A stretch of 64,000 nucleotides of DNA from Saccharothrix violaceirubra. GTDB taxonomy: Bacteria; Actinomycetota; Actinomycetes; Mycobacteriales; Pseudonocardiaceae. Of this stretch, positions 43,625-55,423 are shown one piece after another. Where the stretch lies: assembly GCF_014203755.1 (NCBI RefSeq), contig NZ_JACHJS010000001.1:186001-250000 (forward strand), written 5' to 3'. The notes under the pieces are model-generated. The model did not search any database. It was not told where the DNA came from and saw only the letters and a list, made by a program, of their open reading frames with translations. The stretch's first letter is position 1. Each line of letters begins with the position of its first letter. The translations under genes were made by a program, and so were the position numbers.

Positions 43625-43945
43625 CCCGGCGCTAGAACTCCACCCCCGATTTGGCCCCGCGCACGTCGTGTGCGACCATTGACGGGTTGCTCGTCGGGGC
43701 GGCCGGATTCATCGAATACGGCCGCCCCGTCACGAGCGGGGTTATCAGTACGACAATCCCACAGGTTTCATCAGTGGGACCGGTCTGAGCAGAGGGCGCG
43801 ACACGCCCGACCGCGTGGACCGGGCACCGTGACACCGCGCAGGTGTCAGTCCTGAATAGGGGGCGGAGCGCGCCGGAGGTCCCGTGACCTCGTGAAAGGT
43901 GCCCGCGCCGCAGCGGTACTAGAAGCAGAGGAACGGCAAGCCATC
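43625..43945 (+). other. tuf-rpsJ intergenic region with terminator-like hairpin
   Basis: CGGGGCGGCC (43695-43704) pairs with GGCCGCCCCG (43720-43729) and probably ends the str operon. A second stem TCCCAC/GTGGGA lies near 43757-43780. The S10-operon promoter should be between these and rpsJ, but no pair of hexamers with good spacing is convincing. No gene seen. Confidence 0.5.
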
Positions 43946-44251
43946 ATGGCGGGACAGAAGATCCGCATCCGGCTCAAGGCCTACGACCACGAGGCGATCG
44001 ACGCGTCCGCGCGCAAGATCGTCGAGACCGTGACGCGCACCGGCGCTCGGGTCGTCGGGCCTGTGCCGCTGCCCACTGAGAAGAACGTGTACTGCGTCAT
44101 CCGCTCGCCGCACAAGTACAAGGACTCGCGCGAGCACTTCGAGATGCGCACGCACAAGCGCCTGATCGACATCCTCGACCCGACGCCGAAGACGGTGGAC
44201 GCGCTCATGCGCATCGACCTGCCGGCGAGCGTCGACGTCAACATCCAGTAA
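43946..44251 (+). CDS. rpsJ: 30S ribosomal protein S10
   Basis: A 101-residue S10 ([19 protein letters not shown]). It is part of the 30S head and also NusE, the NusG- and Rho-linked antitermination partner. It opens the S10 operon, which continues rplC-D-W-B, rpsS, rplV, rpsC, rplP, rpmC, rpsQ. The ATG at 43946 is chosen over an upstream start by the family N-terminus. Confidence 0.97.
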   Translation: MAGQKIRIRLKAYDHEAIDASARKIVETVTRTGARVVGPVPLPTEKNVYCVIRSPHKYKDSREHFEMRTHKRLIDILDPTPKTVDALMRIDLPASVDVNIQ

Positions 44252-44302
44252 GCGTGGACGCGGCAGTGTTGATCCCATTTGGGGCGGAGAGTAACGAGAA
44301 CC

Positions 44303-44953
44303 ATGTCTGACAGGCAGGTCAAGGGCCTCCTGGGCACCAAGCTCGGCATGACGCAGGTCTTCGACGAGAACAACCGGATCGTCCCGGTGACCGTCGTCAA
44401 GGCCGAGCCGAACGTGGTCACCCAGATTCGGACCCAGGAGAACGACGGCTACTCGGCAGTCCAGTTGGCCTTCGGCGCGATCGACCCGCGCAAGGTCAAC
44501 AAGCCCGTCGCGGGCCACTTCGCCAAGGCGGGCGTCACGCCCCGTCGACACCTGGCGGAGCTGCGCACCACGGACGCCTCCGAGTACCAGGTCGGCCAGG
44601 AGATCACCGCAGAGGTGTTCGAGGCCGGCGCGGTTGTCGACATCGTCGGCACCTCCAAGGGCAAGGGCACCGCGGGTGTCATGAAGCGCCACGGCTTCGC
44701 CGGTCTCGGCTCGAGCCACGGCACCCAGCGCAAGCACCGCTCGCCGGGTTCCATCGGCGGCTGCGCCACGCCCGGCCGCGTGTTCAAGGGTCTGCGCATG
44801 GCGGGCCGCATGGGCCACGCGCGCGTGACCACCCAGAACCTCAAGGTGCACAAGGTCGACGTCGAGTCCGGCCTGCTGCTCATCAAGGGCGCGGTGCCCG
44901 GTCCCAAGGGCGGCACCGTGTTCATCAAGACCGCTGCGAAGGGTGGTGCCTGA
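44303..44953 (+). CDS. rplC: 50S ribosomal protein L3
   Basis: A 216-residue L3 ([20 protein letters not shown]). Its long loop reaches the peptidyl transferase centre ([20 protein letters not shown]). It is an early assembly protein of the 50S subunit. GGAGAG precedes the ATG. It is 2 nt from rplD. Confidence 0.97.
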   Translation: MSDRQVKGLLGTKLGMTQVFDENNRIVPVTVVKAEPNVVTQIRTQENDGYSAVQLAFGAIDPRKVNKPVAGHFAKAGVTPRRHLAELRTTDASEYQVGQEITAEVFEAGAVVDIVGTSKGKGTAGVMKRHGFAGLGSSHGTQRKHRSPGSIGGCATPGRVFKGLRMAGRMGHARVTTQNLKVHKVDVESGLLLIKGAVPGPKGGTVFIKTAAKGGA

Positions 44954-44955
44954 TC

Positions 44956-45645
44956 ATGACGTCGGTCGAGATCCGCACCCCGGACGGCAAGAGCGACGGT
45001 TCCGTCGAGCTGCCCTCCGCCATCTTCGACGCCAAGGCGAACATCGCGCTGCTGCACCAGGTCGTCGTGGCCCAGCAGGCCGCCGCGCGCCAGGGCACGC
45101 ACAAGGTGAAGACCCGCGGCGAGGTGTCCGGTGGCGGTAAGAAGCCGTACCGCCAGAAGGGCACCGGCCGCGCCCGCCAGGGCTCGACCCGTGCGCCGCA
45201 GTTCGCCGGCGGTGGCGTCGTGCACGGCCCCGTGCCGCGCGACTACAGCCAGCGCACCCCCAAGAAGATGAAGGCCGCCGCCCTGCGTGGCGCCCTCTCC
45301 GACCGGGCGCGTGCCGGCCAGGTCCACGTCGTGAGCGAGTTTCTCGCGGGTGACGCCACCCCGTCGACGAAGACCGCCCGCAAGATCCTGGACTCGGTCA
45401 CCGAGGCTCGCCGGGTGCTGGTCGTGCTGCTGGAGAGCGAAGAGGCGTCGTGGGTCAGCCTGCGCAACCTCCCGCACGTGCACCTGATCACGCCGGGTCA
45501 GCTGAACACCTACGACGTGCTCGTCAACGACGACGTGGTGTTCACGAAGGACGCTCTGGACGTGTTCCTCGCGAGCAAGGCCCAGCAGGGCAAGGGCTCG
45601 GCCGAGGCGGTCGCCGGTTCGTCCGAAGTGGAGGACGACAAGTGA
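44956..45645 (+). CDS. rplD: 50S ribosomal protein L4
   Basis: A 229-residue L4. The exit-tunnel loop with the basic [20 protein letters not shown] segment, where macrolide-resistance changes occur in other bacteria, looks normal. About 20 C-terminal residues are an acidic tail. In E. coli L4 represses this operon; no such leader is evident here. The stop overlaps rplW. Confidence 0.97.
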   Translation: MTSVEIRTPDGKSDGSVELPSAIFDAKANIALLHQVVVAQQAAARQGTHKVKTRGEVSGGGKKPYRQKGTGRARQGSTRAPQFAGGGVVHGPVPRDYSQRTPKKMKAAALRGALSDRARAGQVHVVSEFLAGDATPSTKTARKILDSVTEARRVLVVLLESEEASWVSLRNLPHVHLITPGQLNTYDVLVNDDVVFTKDALDVFLASKAQQGKGSAEAVAGSSEVEDDK

Positions 45646-45941
45646 TCCCCGACCACCGGGACATCCTGCTCGCGCCGGTCATCTCCGAGAAGTCCTACGG
45701 GCTGCTCGAGGAGAACAAGTACACCTTCGTGGTGGCTCCCGGCTCGAACAAGACCCAGATCAAGATTGCCGTGGAGAAGGTCTTCGGCGTCAAGGTCGTC
45801 AGCGTCAACACGATCAACCGTCAGGGCAAGCGCAAGCGGACCAAGACGGGCTACGGCAAGCGCAAGGACACCAAGCGCGCCATCGTGACGCTGTCCGCCG
45901 AGAGCAAGCCGATCGAGATCTTCGGCGGCCCGGCCGCCTGA
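45642..45941 (+). CDS. rplW: 50S ribosomal protein L23
   Basis: A 99-residue L23 starting at a GTG that overlaps the rplD stop (GTGA). [20 protein letters not shown] and [13 protein letters not shown] are family marks. It sits at the tunnel exit and docks trigger factor, SRP and the Sec translocon. Confidence 0.96.
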   Translation: MIPDHRDILLAPVISEKSYGLLEENKYTFVVAPGSNKTQIKIAVEKVFGVKVVSVNTINRQGKRKRTKTGYGKRKDTKRAIVTLSAESKPIEIFGGPAA

Positions 45942-45963
45942 TGACGACGAGGACTGCGTAGAG

Positions 45964-46797
45964 ATGGGCATTCGCAAGTACAAGCCGACGACCCCGGGTC
46001 GTCGCGGTGCGAGCGTCTCCGACTTCGCCGAGATCACTCGGTCGACGCCGGAGAAGTCGCTGATCCGTCCGCTGCACGGCCGCGGTGGCCGCAACGCGTC
46101 GGGCAAGATCACGACGCGGCACAAGGGCGGCGGCCACAAGCGGGCCTACCGTCTGATCGACTTCCGCCGCACCGACAAGGACGGCATCCCGGCCAAGGTC
46201 GCGCACATCGAGTACGACCCCAACCGGACCGCGCGCATCGCGCTGCTGCACTACGTCGACGGCGAGAAGCGCTACATCATCGCCCCGGCGAAGCTCCAGC
46301 AGGGCGACGTCGTGGAGAACGGCCCCAAGGCCGACATCAAGCCGGGCAACAACCTGCCGCTGCGCAACATCCCGGTCGGCACGGTCGTGCACGCGATCGA
46401 GCTGCGCCCCGGTGGCGGCGCCAAGATCGCCCGGTCGGCCGGTGCGAGCGTCCAGCTCGTCGCCAAGGACGGCCCGTACGCCCAGCTGCGGATGCCTTCG
46501 GGCGAGGTCCGCAACGTGGACGTGCGCTGCCGCGCCACGGTCGGCGAGGTCGGCAACGCGGAGCACCAGAACATCAACTGGGGCAAGGCCGGCCGCATGC
46601 GCTGGAAGGGCAAGAAGCCCACGGTGCGTGGTGTCGCCATGAACCCGGTCGACCACCCGCACGGTGGTGGTGAGGGCAAGACCTCCGGTGGTCGCCACCC
46701 GGTGAACCCGGCCGGTAAGCCCGAAGGCCGTACCCGCCGCCGCAAGGCAAGCGACAGGCTCATCGTCCGGCGTCGTCGCACCGGCAAGAAGCGCTGA
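45964..46797 (+). CDS. rplB: 50S ribosomal protein L2
   Basis: A 277-residue L2 with the conserved C-terminal [19 protein letters not shown] around the His needed near the peptidyl transferase centre. The N-terminus [20 protein letters not shown] is canonical. It is required for joining of the subunits. GAGGA lies upstream of the ATG. Confidence 0.97.
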   Translation: MGIRKYKPTTPGRRGASVSDFAEITRSTPEKSLIRPLHGRGGRNASGKITTRHKGGGHKRAYRLIDFRRTDKDGIPAKVAHIEYDPNRTARIALLHYVDGEKRYIIAPAKLQQGDVVENGPKADIKPGNNLPLRNIPVGTVVHAIELRPGGGAKIARSAGASVQLVAKDGPYAQLRMPSGEVRNVDVRCRATVGEVGNAEHQNINWGKAGRMRWKGKKPTVRGVAMNPVDHPHGGGEGKTSGGRHPVNPAGKPEGRTRRRKASDRLIVRRRRTGKKR

Positions 46798-46815
46798 GCA
46801 GGGAGGGAGTGAAGG

Positions 46816-47097
46816 ATGCCACGCAGCCTTAAGAAGGGCCCCTTCGTGGACGACCACCTGCTCAAGAAGGTGGACGTCCTCAACGAGTCGGGCAAGAAGA
46901 CCGTCATCAAGACCTGGTCCCGCCGGTCGACGATCATCCCCGACATGTTGGGCCACACGATCGCGGTGCACGACGGCCGCAAGCACGTGCCGGTGTTCGT
47001 GACGGAGTCGATGGTCGGGCACAAGCTCGGCGAGTTCGCGCCGACGCGCACCTTCAAGGGCCACATCAAGGACGACCGGAAGTCGCGCCGCCGCTAG
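46816..47097 (+). CDS. rpsS: 30S ribosomal protein S19
   Basis: A 93-residue S19 ([20 protein letters not shown]) with the 16S-binding block [20 protein letters not shown]. It lies in the 30S head next to S13. GGGAGGGAG is an unusually strong ribosome site 6-14 nt upstream. Confidence 0.97.
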   Translation: MPRSLKKGPFVDDHLLKKVDVLNESGKKTVIKTWSRRSTIIPDMLGHTIAVHDGRKHVPVFVTESMVGHKLGEFAPTRTFKGHIKDDRKSRRR

Positions 47098-47132
47098 GCG
47101 ACGAACTAGAGGAAGAGCAAGGGGAAGCAGCG

Positions 47133-47534
47133 ATGAACGCCCGTAACGACGCCACCGCGCAGGAGTTCCCGCGCGCCGTGGCTCGGGCTCGCTACGTCCG
47201 CGACACGCCGATGAAGGTGCGCCGCGTCGTCGAGCTCATCAGGGGTCGTAGCGCCAGCGAGGCCCTGGCCGTGCTCCAGTTCGCTCCGCAGGCGGCAAGC
47301 GAGCCGGTCCGCAAGGTGCTCGCGAGCGCCGTGGCCAACGCCGAGAACAACCTGTCCCTGGACCCCGACACCCTGTGGGTGTCGAAGGTCTACGTGGACG
47401 AGGGTCCGACCCTCAAGCGGTTCCGCCCGCGCGCCCAGGGCCGCGCCTACCGGATCCGCAAGCGGACGAGCCACATCACCGTCGAGGTGGAGAGCCGTCC
47501 CAAGAAGACCAGCGCGAAGGGGAGTGCTCGGTAG
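47133..47534 (+). CDS. rplV: 50S ribosomal protein L22
   Basis: A 133-residue L22. The beta-hairpin that lines the exit tunnel is seen in [20 protein letters not shown]. The N-terminus is slightly longer than in E. coli. AAGGGGAAG precedes the ATG. Its stop overlaps the GTG of rpsC. Confidence 0.97.
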   Translation: MNARNDATAQEFPRAVARARYVRDTPMKVRRVVELIRGRSASEALAVLQFAPQAASEPVRKVLASAVANAENNLSLDPDTLWVSKVYVDEGPTLKRFRPRAQGRAYRIRKRTSHITVEVESRPKKTSAKGSAR

Positions 47535-48352
47535 TGGGTCAGAAGATCAACCCGCACGGCTTCCGGCTGGGGATCACCACCGACTGGAAGTCCCGCTGGT
47601 ACGCCGACAAGCAGTACGCCGAGTACGTGGCCGAGGACGTCAAGATCCGCAAGCTGCTCTCGCGCGGCATGGAGCGTGCCGGCATCTCCAAGGTGGAGAT
47701 CGAGCGCACCCGTGACCGGGTCCGCGTCGACATCCACACCGCCCGGCCGGGCATCGTCATCGGTCGCCGCGGCGCCGAGGCGGACCGCATCCGCGGCGAG
47801 CTGGAGAAGCTCACCAAGAAGCAGGTCCAGCTCAACATCCTCGAGGTGAAGAGCCCGGAGTCGGACGCGCAGCTCGTGGCGCAGGGCGTCGCCGAGCAGC
47901 TGTCCAACCGCGTGGCGTTCCGCCGCGCGATGCGCAAGGCGATCCAGTCGGCCATGCGCTCGCCGCAGGTCAAGGGCATCCGCGTGCAGTGCGGCGGCCG
48001 TCTCGGCGGCGCCGAGATGTCCCGCTCCGAGCACTACCGCGACGGTCGGGTCCCGCTGCACACGCTGCGCGCGGACATCGACTACGGCTTCTTCGAGGCC
48101 CGCACCACCTTCGGCCGCATCGGCGTGAAGGTGTGGATCTACAAGGGCGACATCGTCGGTGGCCTCAGCGCCAAGCGCGAGCGTGACGCGGCCCCGGCCG
48201 CCGACCGCGCGCCGCGTCGTGACCGCGGCGACCGCCCGAACCGGGCGCGTCGTTCGGGCGCCAGCGGCACCACCGCCACCAGCACCGAGGCCGGCCGCGC
48301 CGCCGCCGACGCGCAGGCGGACGCTCCGGCAGCAGAGAAGACGGAGGGCTGA
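47534..48352 (+). CDS. rpsC: 30S ribosomal protein S3
   Basis: A 272-residue S3 starting at a GTG overlapping the rplV stop. The KH domain is at about 40-110 ([20 protein letters not shown]) and the C-terminal domain carries [20 protein letters not shown]. The last 55 residues are an Arg then Ala/Thr-rich disordered tail, common in actinobacteria. S3 lines the mRNA entry with S4 and S5. Confidence 0.97.
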   Translation: MGQKINPHGFRLGITTDWKSRWYADKQYAEYVAEDVKIRKLLSRGMERAGISKVEIERTRDRVRVDIHTARPGIVIGRRGAEADRIRGELEKLTKKQVQLNILEVKSPESDAQLVAQGVAEQLSNRVAFRRAMRKAIQSAMRSPQVKGIRVQCGGRLGGAEMSRSEHYRDGRVPLHTLRADIDYGFFEARTTFGRIGVKVWIYKGDIVGGLSAKRERDAAPAADRAPRRDRGDRPNRARRSGASGTTATSTEAGRAAADAQADAPAAEKTEG

Positions 48353-48355
48353 GTC

Positions 48356-48775
48356 TTGCTGATCCCGCGCAGGCTCAAGCACCGCAAGCAGCACCACCCC
48401 GGTCGGTCCGGTGCTGCCAAGGGCGGTACGCGTGTCACGTTCGGCGAGTTCGGCATCCAGGCGCTGGAGCCGGCCTACGTGACCAACCGGCAGATCGAGT
48501 CCGCCCGTATCGCCATCACGCGGCACATCCGCCGTGGTGGCAAGGTCTGGATCAACATCTTCCCGGACCGCCCGCTCACCAAGAAGCCCGCCGAGACCCG
48601 CATGGGTTCCGGTAAGGGTTCGCCGGAGTGGTGGGTGGCCAACGTCAAGCCGGGTCGGGTGCTCTTCGAGATGAGCTTCCCGAACGAGGCTGTGGCCCGC
48701 GAGGCGCTTCGTCGCGCGATCCACAAGCTCCCGATGAAGTGCCGCATCGTTACGCGTGAGGGTGGTGATTTCTGA
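48356..48775 (+). CDS. rplP: 50S ribosomal protein L16
   Basis: A 139-residue L16. The usual start [15 protein letters not shown] is read here from a TTG at 48356, with CGGAGGG about 8 nt upstream; no ATG or GTG fits. Family block [15 protein letters not shown] is present. It supports the A-site tRNA elbow. It overlaps rpmC by one base. Confidence 0.97.
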   Translation: MLIPRRLKHRKQHHPGRSGAAKGGTRVTFGEFGIQALEPAYVTNRQIESARIAITRHIRRGGKVWINIFPDRPLTKKPAETRMGSGKGSPEWWVANVKPGRVLFEMSFPNEAVAREALRRAIHKLPMKCRIVTREGGDF

Positions 48776-49020
48776 TGGCAGCGGGTACCGCCGCTTCCGA
48801 GCTGCGCGAGCTGACCGAAGAGGAGCTGGTGCTGCGTCTGCGGGAAGCGAAGGAGGAGCTCTTCAACCTCCGCTTCCAGATGGCCACCGGTCAGCTCGAC
48901 AACAACCGTCGCCTGCGCACGGTCCGGCACGAGATCGCCCGGATCTACACCGTGATGCGGGAACGGGAGCTGGGTCTCTCCGCTTCCCCGGACGGTTCCA
49001 CTGGTGAGGGTGCGGCATGA
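48775..49020 (+). CDS. rpmC: 50S ribosomal protein L29
   Basis: An 81-residue two-helix protein at the tunnel exit beside L23 ([25 protein letters not shown]). The last 15 residues are a small tail usual in actinobacteria. It overlaps rplP upstream and rpsQ downstream (ATGA). Confidence 0.95.
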   Translation: MAAGTAASELRELTEEELVLRLREAKEELFNLRFQMATGQLDNNRRLRTVRHEIARIYTVMRERELGLSASPDGSTGEGAA

Positions 49021-49301
49021 GCGAGAACAACGAAGTGACGACGACCGAGGTCCGCGGCGAGCGCAAGGTCCGCGAGGGCCTCGTCGTGTCCGACAAGATG
49101 GACAAGACGATCGTGGTCGCGGTCGAGGACCGCAAGAAGCACCGCCGGTACTCCAAGGTCATGCGCTCCACCACCAAGGTGAAGGCGCACGACGAGCAGA
49201 ACGCCGCCGGCATCGGCGACCGCGTGCTGCTGATGGAGACCCGGCCGCTGTCCGCCACCAAGCGCTGGCGGCTCGTCGAGATCCTCGAGAAGGCCAAGTA
49301 A
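49017..49301 (+). CDS. rpsQ: 30S ribosomal protein S17
   Basis: A 94-residue OB-fold protein with [20 protein letters not shown] and [16 protein letters not shown]. It binds helix 11 of 16S rRNA. It ends the S10 operon's overlapping chain; 86 nt then separate it from rplN, with no clear terminator. Confidence 0.96.
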   Translation: MSENNEVTTTEVRGERKVREGLVVSDKMDKTIVVAVEDRKKHRRYSKVMRSTTKVKAHDEQNAAGIGDRVLLMETRPLSATKRWRLVEILEKAK

Positions 49302-49387
49302 GTCCCTCCGGGGATTCGGGCACAGTAGACAGACCGAGCCCGTCGGGTCGGAAATCCGGCGGGCCAGGAATGGTCAGGAGTAGGTAA

Positions 49388-49756
49388 GTGATCCAGCAGG
49401 AGTCGCGGCTCCGCGTCGCCGACAACACCGGTGCGAAGGAAATCCTTTGCATCCGTGTTCTCGGCGGCTCCGGCCGCCGCTACGCGGGCATCGGGGACAT
49501 CATCGTCGCCACGGTGAAGCAGGCCATCCCCGGCGCCGGTGTGAAGAAGGGTGACGTCGTCAAGGCGGTCGTCGTCCGCACCGTCAAGGAGAAGCGCCGT
49601 CCCGACGGCTCTTACATCCGGTTCGACGAGAACGCCGCCGTGCTCATCAAGAACGACAACGAGCCGCGTGGCACCCGCATCTTCGGCCCGGTCGGCCGCG
49701 AGCTGCGCGACAAGAAGTTCATGAAGATCATCTCGTTGGCGCCGGAGGTGCTCTGA
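49388..49756 (+). CDS. rplN: 50S ribosomal protein L14
   Basis: A 122-residue L14 ([20 protein letters not shown]) at the subunit interface, binding partner of the silencing factor RsfS in other bacteria. A GTG start with AGGAGTAGG upstream. It begins the spc group. Confidence 0.97.
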   Translation: MIQQESRLRVADNTGAKEILCIRVLGGSGRRYAGIGDIIVATVKQAIPGAGVKKGDVVKAVVVRTVKEKRRPDGSYIRFDENAAVLIKNDNEPRGTRIFGPVGRELRDKKFMKIISLAPEVL

Positions 49757-49758
49757 CC

Positions 49759-50073
49759 ATGAAGGTGAAGAAGGGCGACACGGTCGTCGTCATCGCCGGC
49801 AAGGACAAGGGCGCCCGGGGCAAGGTCATCCAGGCCTACCCGACGCAGAACCGGGTCCTGGTCGAGGGCGTCAACCGGATCAAGAAGCACACCCGGATCA
49901 CGCAGACCCAGCGCGGCGCACAGTCGGGCGGCATCGTGACCCAGGAAGCGCCCATCCACGTGTCGAACGTGATGGTGGTCGACTCCGACGGCAAGCCGTC
50001 CCGCGTGGGCTACCGGACGAACGACGAGGGCAAGCGGGTCCGCATTTCCCGTCGTAACGGGAAGGACATCTGA
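49759..50073 (+). CDS. rplX: 50S ribosomal protein L24
   Basis: A 104-residue L24 with its KOW motif ([20 protein letters not shown]). It starts assembly of the 50S subunit near the exit tunnel. It is 2 nt after rplN and overlaps rplE by one base. Confidence 0.97.
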   Translation: MKVKKGDTVVVIAGKDKGARGKVIQAYPTQNRVLVEGVNRIKKHTRITQTQRGAQSGGIVTQEAPIHVSNVMVVDSDGKPSRVGYRTNDEGKRVRISRRNGKDI

Positions 50074-50636
50074 TGACCACCGCAGAGAAGACCACCCCGC
50101 GGCTCAAGACCCGCTACCGCGAGGAGATCGTGGCCGAGCTGCGCAAGCAGTTCGAGTACGCGAACGTGATGCAGATCCCCGGCGTCGTGAAGGTCGTCGT
50201 CAACATGGGCGTCGGCGACGCCGCCCGTGACGGCAAGCTGATCGAAGGCGCCGTCCGGGACCTCTCGATCATCACCGGCCAGCGTCCCGAGGTCCGCAAG
50301 GCCCGCAAGTCCATCGCGCAGTTCAAGCTCCGCGAGGGCATGCCGATCGGTGCGCGCGTGACGCTGCGCGGCGACCGCATGTGGGAGTTCCTGGACCGGC
50401 TGCTGAACATCGCACTGCCCCGTATCCGCGACTTCCGCGGCCTGTCGGGCAAGCAGTTCGACGGCAACGGCAACTACACGTTCGGTCTGAACGAGCAGTC
50501 GATGTTCCACGAGATCGACCCGGACGCCATCGACCGCCCGCGCGGCATGGACATCACGGTCGTCACCACCGCCACCAACGACGAGGAGGGCCGGGCGCTG
50601 CTCAAGCACCTGGGCTTCCCCTTCCGGGAGAACTGA
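50073..50636 (+). CDS. rplE: 50S ribosomal protein L5
   Basis: A 187-residue L5 that binds 5S rRNA and the P-site t[18 protein letters not shown] and the C-terminal [20 protein letters not shown] blocks are canonical. GGAAGGA lies in the end of rplX. One base separates it from rpsN. Confidence 0.97.
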   Translation: MTTAEKTTPRLKTRYREEIVAELRKQFEYANVMQIPGVVKVVVNMGVGDAARDGKLIEGAVRDLSIITGQRPEVRKARKSIAQFKLREGMPIGARVTLRGDRMWEFLDRLLNIALPRIRDFRGLSGKQFDGNGNYTFGLNEQSMFHEIDPDAIDRPRGMDITVVTTATNDEEGRALLKHLGFPFREN

Positions 50637-50637
50637 G

Positions 50638-50823
50638 ATGGCCAAGAAGGCTCTGATCAACAAGGCCGCGGCCAAGCCGAAGTTCAAGGTGCGGGGCTAC
50701 ACCCGGTGCCAGCGCTGCGGCCGACCGCACTCGGTGTTCCGCAAGTTCGGCCTGTGCCGGATCTGCCTCCGCGAGATGGCCCACCGGGGCGAGCTGCCCG
50801 GCGTGAGCAAGTCCAGCTGGTAA
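50638..50823 (+). CDS. rpsN: 30S ribosomal protein S14, zinc type
   Basis: A 61-residue short S14 with the four-Cys zinc site, CQRCG and CRICL. This is the zinc-dependent form. GGGAGAACTGAG precedes the ATG. A 120-nt gap follows before rpsH, with no gene. Confidence 0.97.
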   Translation: MAKKALINKAAAKPKFKVRGYTRCQRCGRPHSVFRKFGLCRICLREMAHRGELPGVSKSSW

Positions 50824-50943
50824 GTCCGGCTCGGCGGCAGGTTTTTTCGAAATCCACTTCGCTGTAGGCCCCGCCACGACCAGTCCGCTCCGGACTCGGA
50901 CCCTGGCCGGCGAACCGCAGCGAGAAAGGTTGACCAGGTCACC

Positions 50944-51342
50944 ATGACGATGACCGACCCGATCGCAGACATGCTCACCCGTCTGCGCAACGCGAATTCG
51001 GCGTACCACGACAAGGTCGTGATGCCGCACTCGAAGCTGAAGGCGAACATCGCCGAGATCCTCAAGCGCGAGGGCTACATCGCGAGCTACCGCGACGAGG
51101 ACGGCGACGTCGCCAAGCAGCTCGTGATCGAGCTGAAGTACGGCCCGAACCGTGAGCGCAGCATCGCGGGTCTGCGCCGGGTGTCCAAGCCCGGTCTGCG
51201 CGTTTACGCGAAGTCGACCAACCTGCCGAAGGTTCTCGGCGGTCTTGGCGTCGCGATCATCTCGACCTCCGGCGGTCTGCTGACCGACCGTCAGGCGAAC
51301 AAGCAGGGCGTGGGCGGCGAAGTCCTCGCCTACGTCTGGTAA
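50944..51342 (+). CDS. rpsH: 30S ribosomal protein S8
   Basis: A 132-residue S8 ([18 protein letters not shown]) binding the central domain of 16S rRNA; in E. coli it represses the spc operon. The C-terminal block GGVLLTDRQ-type is seen as [20 protein letters not shown]. An in-frame ATG two codons later is an alternative start. Confidence 0.97.
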   Translation: MTMTDPIADMLTRLRNANSAYHDKVVMPHSKLKANIAEILKREGYIASYRDEDGDVAKQLVIELKYGPNRERSIAGLRRVSKPGLRVYAKSTNLPKVLGGLGVAIISTSGGLLTDRQANKQGVGGEVLAYVW

Positions 51343-51360
51343 CGGAAGGGGGACAACAGC

Positions 51361-51900
51361 ATGTCGCGCATCGGAAAGCTGCCGATCACCGTCCCCTCCG
51401 GGGTCGACGTCAAGATCGAGGGCCAGGAGGTGAGCATCAAGGGTCCGAAGGGCACCTTGGAGCTGACCATCGCCGAGCCGATCTTCCTGGAGCGGGCCGA
51501 GGACGGCACGCTCGAGGTCAAGCGCCCGAACGACGAGCGTCGCAGCCGCTCGCTGCACGGCCTGTCGCGCACCCTGGTGCAGAACATGGTCGTCGGCGTG
51601 ACCCAGGGCTACGAGAAGAAGATGGAAATCCACGGCGTCGGCTACCGCGTCGCGCTGAAGGGTTCCGACCTGGAATTCGCGCTGGGTTACAGCCACCCGG
51701 TGAAGGTCGAGGCCCCGGAGGGCATCACCTTCGCGGTGGAGACCCCGACCCGGTTCTCGGTCTCCGGCATCGACAAGCAGCTCGTCGGCGAGATCGCCGC
51801 GAACATCCGCAAGCTGCGCAAGCCCGACCCGTACAAGGGCAAGGGCGTGCGTTACGCGGGCGAGAAGATCCGCCGCAAGGTCGGAAAGACGGGTAAGTGA
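51361..51900 (+). CDS. rplF: 50S ribosomal protein L6
   Basis: A 179-residue L6 of two similar domains ([20 protein letters not shown]), with the C-terminal [20 protein letters not shown] that contacts the factor-binding site. AAGGGGG lies 8 nt before the ATG. It ends one base before rplR starts. Confidence 0.97.
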   Translation: MSRIGKLPITVPSGVDVKIEGQEVSIKGPKGTLELTIAEPIFLERAEDGTLEVKRPNDERRSRSLHGLSRTLVQNMVVGVTQGYEKKMEIHGVGYRVALKGSDLEFALGYSHPVKVEAPEGITFAVETPTRFSVSGIDKQLVGEIAANIRKLRKPDPYKGKGVRYAGEKIRRKVGKTGK

Positions 51901-51901
51901 C

Positions 51902-52300
51902 ATGAGCGAGACCGCAACGAAGCGCAAGCCGGTGGGCACGGACATCTCGACCACCCGACGCATCGCCAAGACCCGCCGTCACTTCCGGCTCCGCAAGAAG
52001 GTCAGCGGTACGCCGGCACGCCCGCGTCTGGTCGTGCACCGGTCGTCGAAGCACATCACCGTGCAGATCATCGACGACCTGGCGGGCCACACCCTGGCCG
52101 CCGCCTCCTCGGTCGAGGCGGACGTCCGTGCGGTGGACGGCGACAAGAAGGCGAAGGCCGCCAAGGTCGGTCAGCTCGCCGCCGCCCGTGCCAAGGACGC
52201 CGGGATCAGCAAGGTCGTGTTCGACCGCGGCGGCAACGCCTACCACGGTCGGATCGCGGCTCTGGCGGACGCGGCCCGCGAGGCCGGGCTGGAGTTCTGA
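51902..52300 (+). CDS. rplR: 50S ribosomal protein L18
   Basis: A 132-residue L18 that carries 5S rRNA to the 50S subunit. The basic start ([20 protein letters not shown]) and the end [24 protein letters not shown] are canonical. It lies between rplF and rpsE. Confidence 0.97.
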   Translation: MSETATKRKPVGTDISTTRRIAKTRRHFRLRKKVSGTPARPRLVVHRSSKHITVQIIDDLAGHTLAAASSVEADVRAVDGDKKAKAAKVGQLAAARAKDAGISKVVFDRGGNAYHGRIAALADAAREAGLEF

Positions 52301-52335
52301 CAAATGATCATCACTGGAATTGAGAGGGACGCCTG

Positions 52336-52941
52336 ATGCCAGGACGCACGCGTCGCGAAGGCGGCGGGGGCGAGCGCGGAGAGCGTCGCGACCGTCGTGA
52401 CGGCGGCCGCGGCGGCGCGGCCCAGGAGAAGACCCCGCACCTGGAGCGCGTGGTTGCGATCAACCGCGTCTCCAAGGTCGTCAAGGGTGGTCGTCGCTTC
52501 AGCTTCACCGCGCTGGTCGTCGTCGGCGACGGCGACGGCATGGTCGGTGTCGGCTACGGCAAGGCCAAGGAAGTGCCGGCGGCGATCGCCAAGGGTGTGG
52601 AGGAGGCGAAGAAGAACTTCTTCCGCGTCCCCCGCATCGCGGGCACGATCCCTCACCCGGTCCAGGGCGAGAAGGCGGCCGGTGTCGTGCTGCTGCGTCC
52701 GGCTTCGGCCGGTACCGGTGTCATCGCCGGTGGCGCGGTCCGCGCGGTGCTGGAGTGCGCCGGTGTCCACGACGTGCTGTCCAAGTCGCTCGGCTCGGAC
52801 AACGCGATCAACATCGTGCACGCCACCGTGGAGGCCCTGAAGGGTCTCCAGCGTCCCGAGGAGGTGGCGGCCCGTCGCGGTCTGCCGCTGGAGGACGTCG
52901 CCCCGGCCGGCATGCTGCGCGCCCGCGCAGGGGCGGTGTGA
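52336..52941 (+). CDS. rpsE: 30S ribosomal protein S5
   Basis: A 201-residue S5 with a 35-residue Arg/Gly-rich start, the dsRNA-binding-like domain ([19 protein letters not shown], the spectinomycin loop) and [20 protein letters not shown]. It is involved in decoding accuracy and helicase activity at mRNA entry. GAGAGGGA precedes the ATG. Confidence 0.97.
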   Translation: MPGRTRREGGGGERGERRDRRDGGRGGAAQEKTPHLERVVAINRVSKVVKGGRRFSFTALVVVGDGDGMVGVGYGKAKEVPAAIAKGVEEAKKNFFRVPRIAGTIPHPVQGEKAAGVVLLRPASAGTGVIAGGAVRAVLECAGVHDVLSKSLGSDNAINIVHATVEALKGLQRPEEVAARRGLPLEDVAPAGMLRARAGAV

Positions 52942-52943
52942 CC

Positions 52944-53129
52944 ATGGCCCAGCTCAAGGTGACCCAGGTCCGCAGCAGCATCGGTACCAAGCACAACCAC
53001 CGTGAGTCCCTCCGGACCCTCGGGTTGCGCAAGATCCGCCAGTCGGTGGTCCGCGAGGACTCGCCGCAGGTGCGCGGTTTGATCCACACCGTGCGTCACC
53101 TGGTGGTCGTCGAGGAGGTCCAGTCGTGA
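52944..53129 (+). CDS. rpmD: 50S ribosomal protein L30
   Basis: A 61-residue L30 ([32 protein letters not shown]). It is 2 nt after rpsE and overlaps the GTG of rplO. The gene is short and easy to miss, but the start is fixed by the family N-terminus. Confidence 0.96.
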   Translation: MAQLKVTQVRSSIGTKHNHRESLRTLGLRKIRQSVVREDSPQVRGLIHTVRHLVVVEEVQS

Positions 53130-53569
53130 CCATCAAGATCCACGACCTTCGTCCGGCTCCGGGCGCCAAGCGGGCCAAGATCCGCGTCGGCCGCGGTGAG
53201 GGCTCGAAGGGCAAGACCGCCGGTCGCGGTACGAAGGGCACCGGGGCGCGCAAGAACGTCTCGCCGCGCTTCGAGGGTGGCCAGATGCCGCTGCACATGC
53301 GGCTGCCGAAGCTCAAGGGCTTCCGCAACCCGTTCCGCACCGAGTACCAGGTCGTCAACGTCTCCGACATCGCCCGGGTGTTCCCGGAGGGTGGCCGGGT
53401 CGACGTGGACGCGCTGGTGGACGCCGGCCTCGTGCGCAAGAACGAGCTGGTGAAGGTGCTGGGCGACGGCGACCTCGACGGCGTCAAGCTCGACGTCGTG
53501 GCGCACAAGTTCTCGCGCTCCGCGGTCGAGAAGATCACGGCGGCGAGCGGCACCACCACGGTGCTCTGA
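53126..53569 (+). CDS. rplO: 50S ribosomal protein L15
   Basis: A 147-residue L15 with the Gly/Lys/Arg-rich start ([19 protein letters not shown]) and globular end. The GTG has GAGGAGGT 6 nt upstream inside rpmD. A strong terminator follows, so secY is not simply read through from here, unlike in E. coli. Confidence 0.97.
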   Translation: MTIKIHDLRPAPGAKRAKIRVGRGEGSKGKTAGRGTKGTGARKNVSPRFEGGQMPLHMRLPKLKGFRNPFRTEYQVVNVSDIARVFPEGGRVDVDALVDAGLVRKNELVKVLGDGDLDGVKLDVVAHKFSRSAVEKITAASGTTTVL

Positions 53570-53585
53570 ACGCCGCATGAACCGT

Positions 53586-53616
53586 GAACGGCCCCCGGGA
53601 CTCCCGGGGGCCGTTC
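53586..53616 (+). terminator. Terminator after rplO
   Basis: GAACGGCCCCCGGG pairs perfectly with CCCGGGGGCCGTTC over a 3-nt loop, 16 nt past the rplO stop. It ends the spc operon before secY. Confidence 0.85.
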
Positions 53617-54112
53617 GCATTACCGACCCCGGTCTCGTTCGCTCACGGCGCAAATACGTCGGTCACCCGTACCGGCGTCACCCGCGGGTGTTCTCGGGGT
53701 CGCTATGGCGTCGGTGGATCAGGGTGTCGGGCGAGCACCGGAAATGCTCGTCACCGCCTTTCCGGCGGTATTGACGAGCCCCTCCGGCAGGGGTCGGCGC
53801 GGGCTCGGGCGTACCGGCCCGGTACGCCCGCGACCTGCCCGGGTACGGTCGAACTTGATCCATTCGGAGGCTTGCGGGCCGAAGGTTCCGATCAAGTGCG
53901 AAGTGTGAACGCCGACTGGCTACGGCGATCGGCCCGGTGGCTGTTAAAGTCGCGGGCTGAACCCGGATGTCGTCCGGGTCGGTCGCGGCTATCGCCACGT
54001 CCGCCGCTCGTCGGCGACAGCCCGACGGCAACCAGCAGGACTGTGCCGGCAACACGGTCGGTACCGCAGGAGATGCCGACCCCGATGGGCGGCAACGCTG
54101 ATGGAGGTTCGC
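53617..54112 (+). other. rplO-secY intergenic region with several inverted repeats
   Basis: No supported gene. It contains a stem near 53745-53780 (CTCGTCA..TGACGAG with an inner CCGCC/GGCGG), a perfect CGGGCGTACC/GGTACGCCCG hairpin (53806-53830), and an 8-bp dyad ACTTGATC/GATCAAGT (53853-53860 and 53890-53897). The secY promoter must lie here. TTAAAGT at 53944 is the only AT-rich spot but has no good -35. Confidence 0.5.

Positions 54113-55422
<1,310 letters not shown>

Positions 55423-55423
<1 letters not shown>

Noticed and set aside
54101..54103. ATG as the secY start
   Set aside because: The GGAGG inside and after this ATG is the ribosome site for the GTG at 54113, which gives the family N-terminus.
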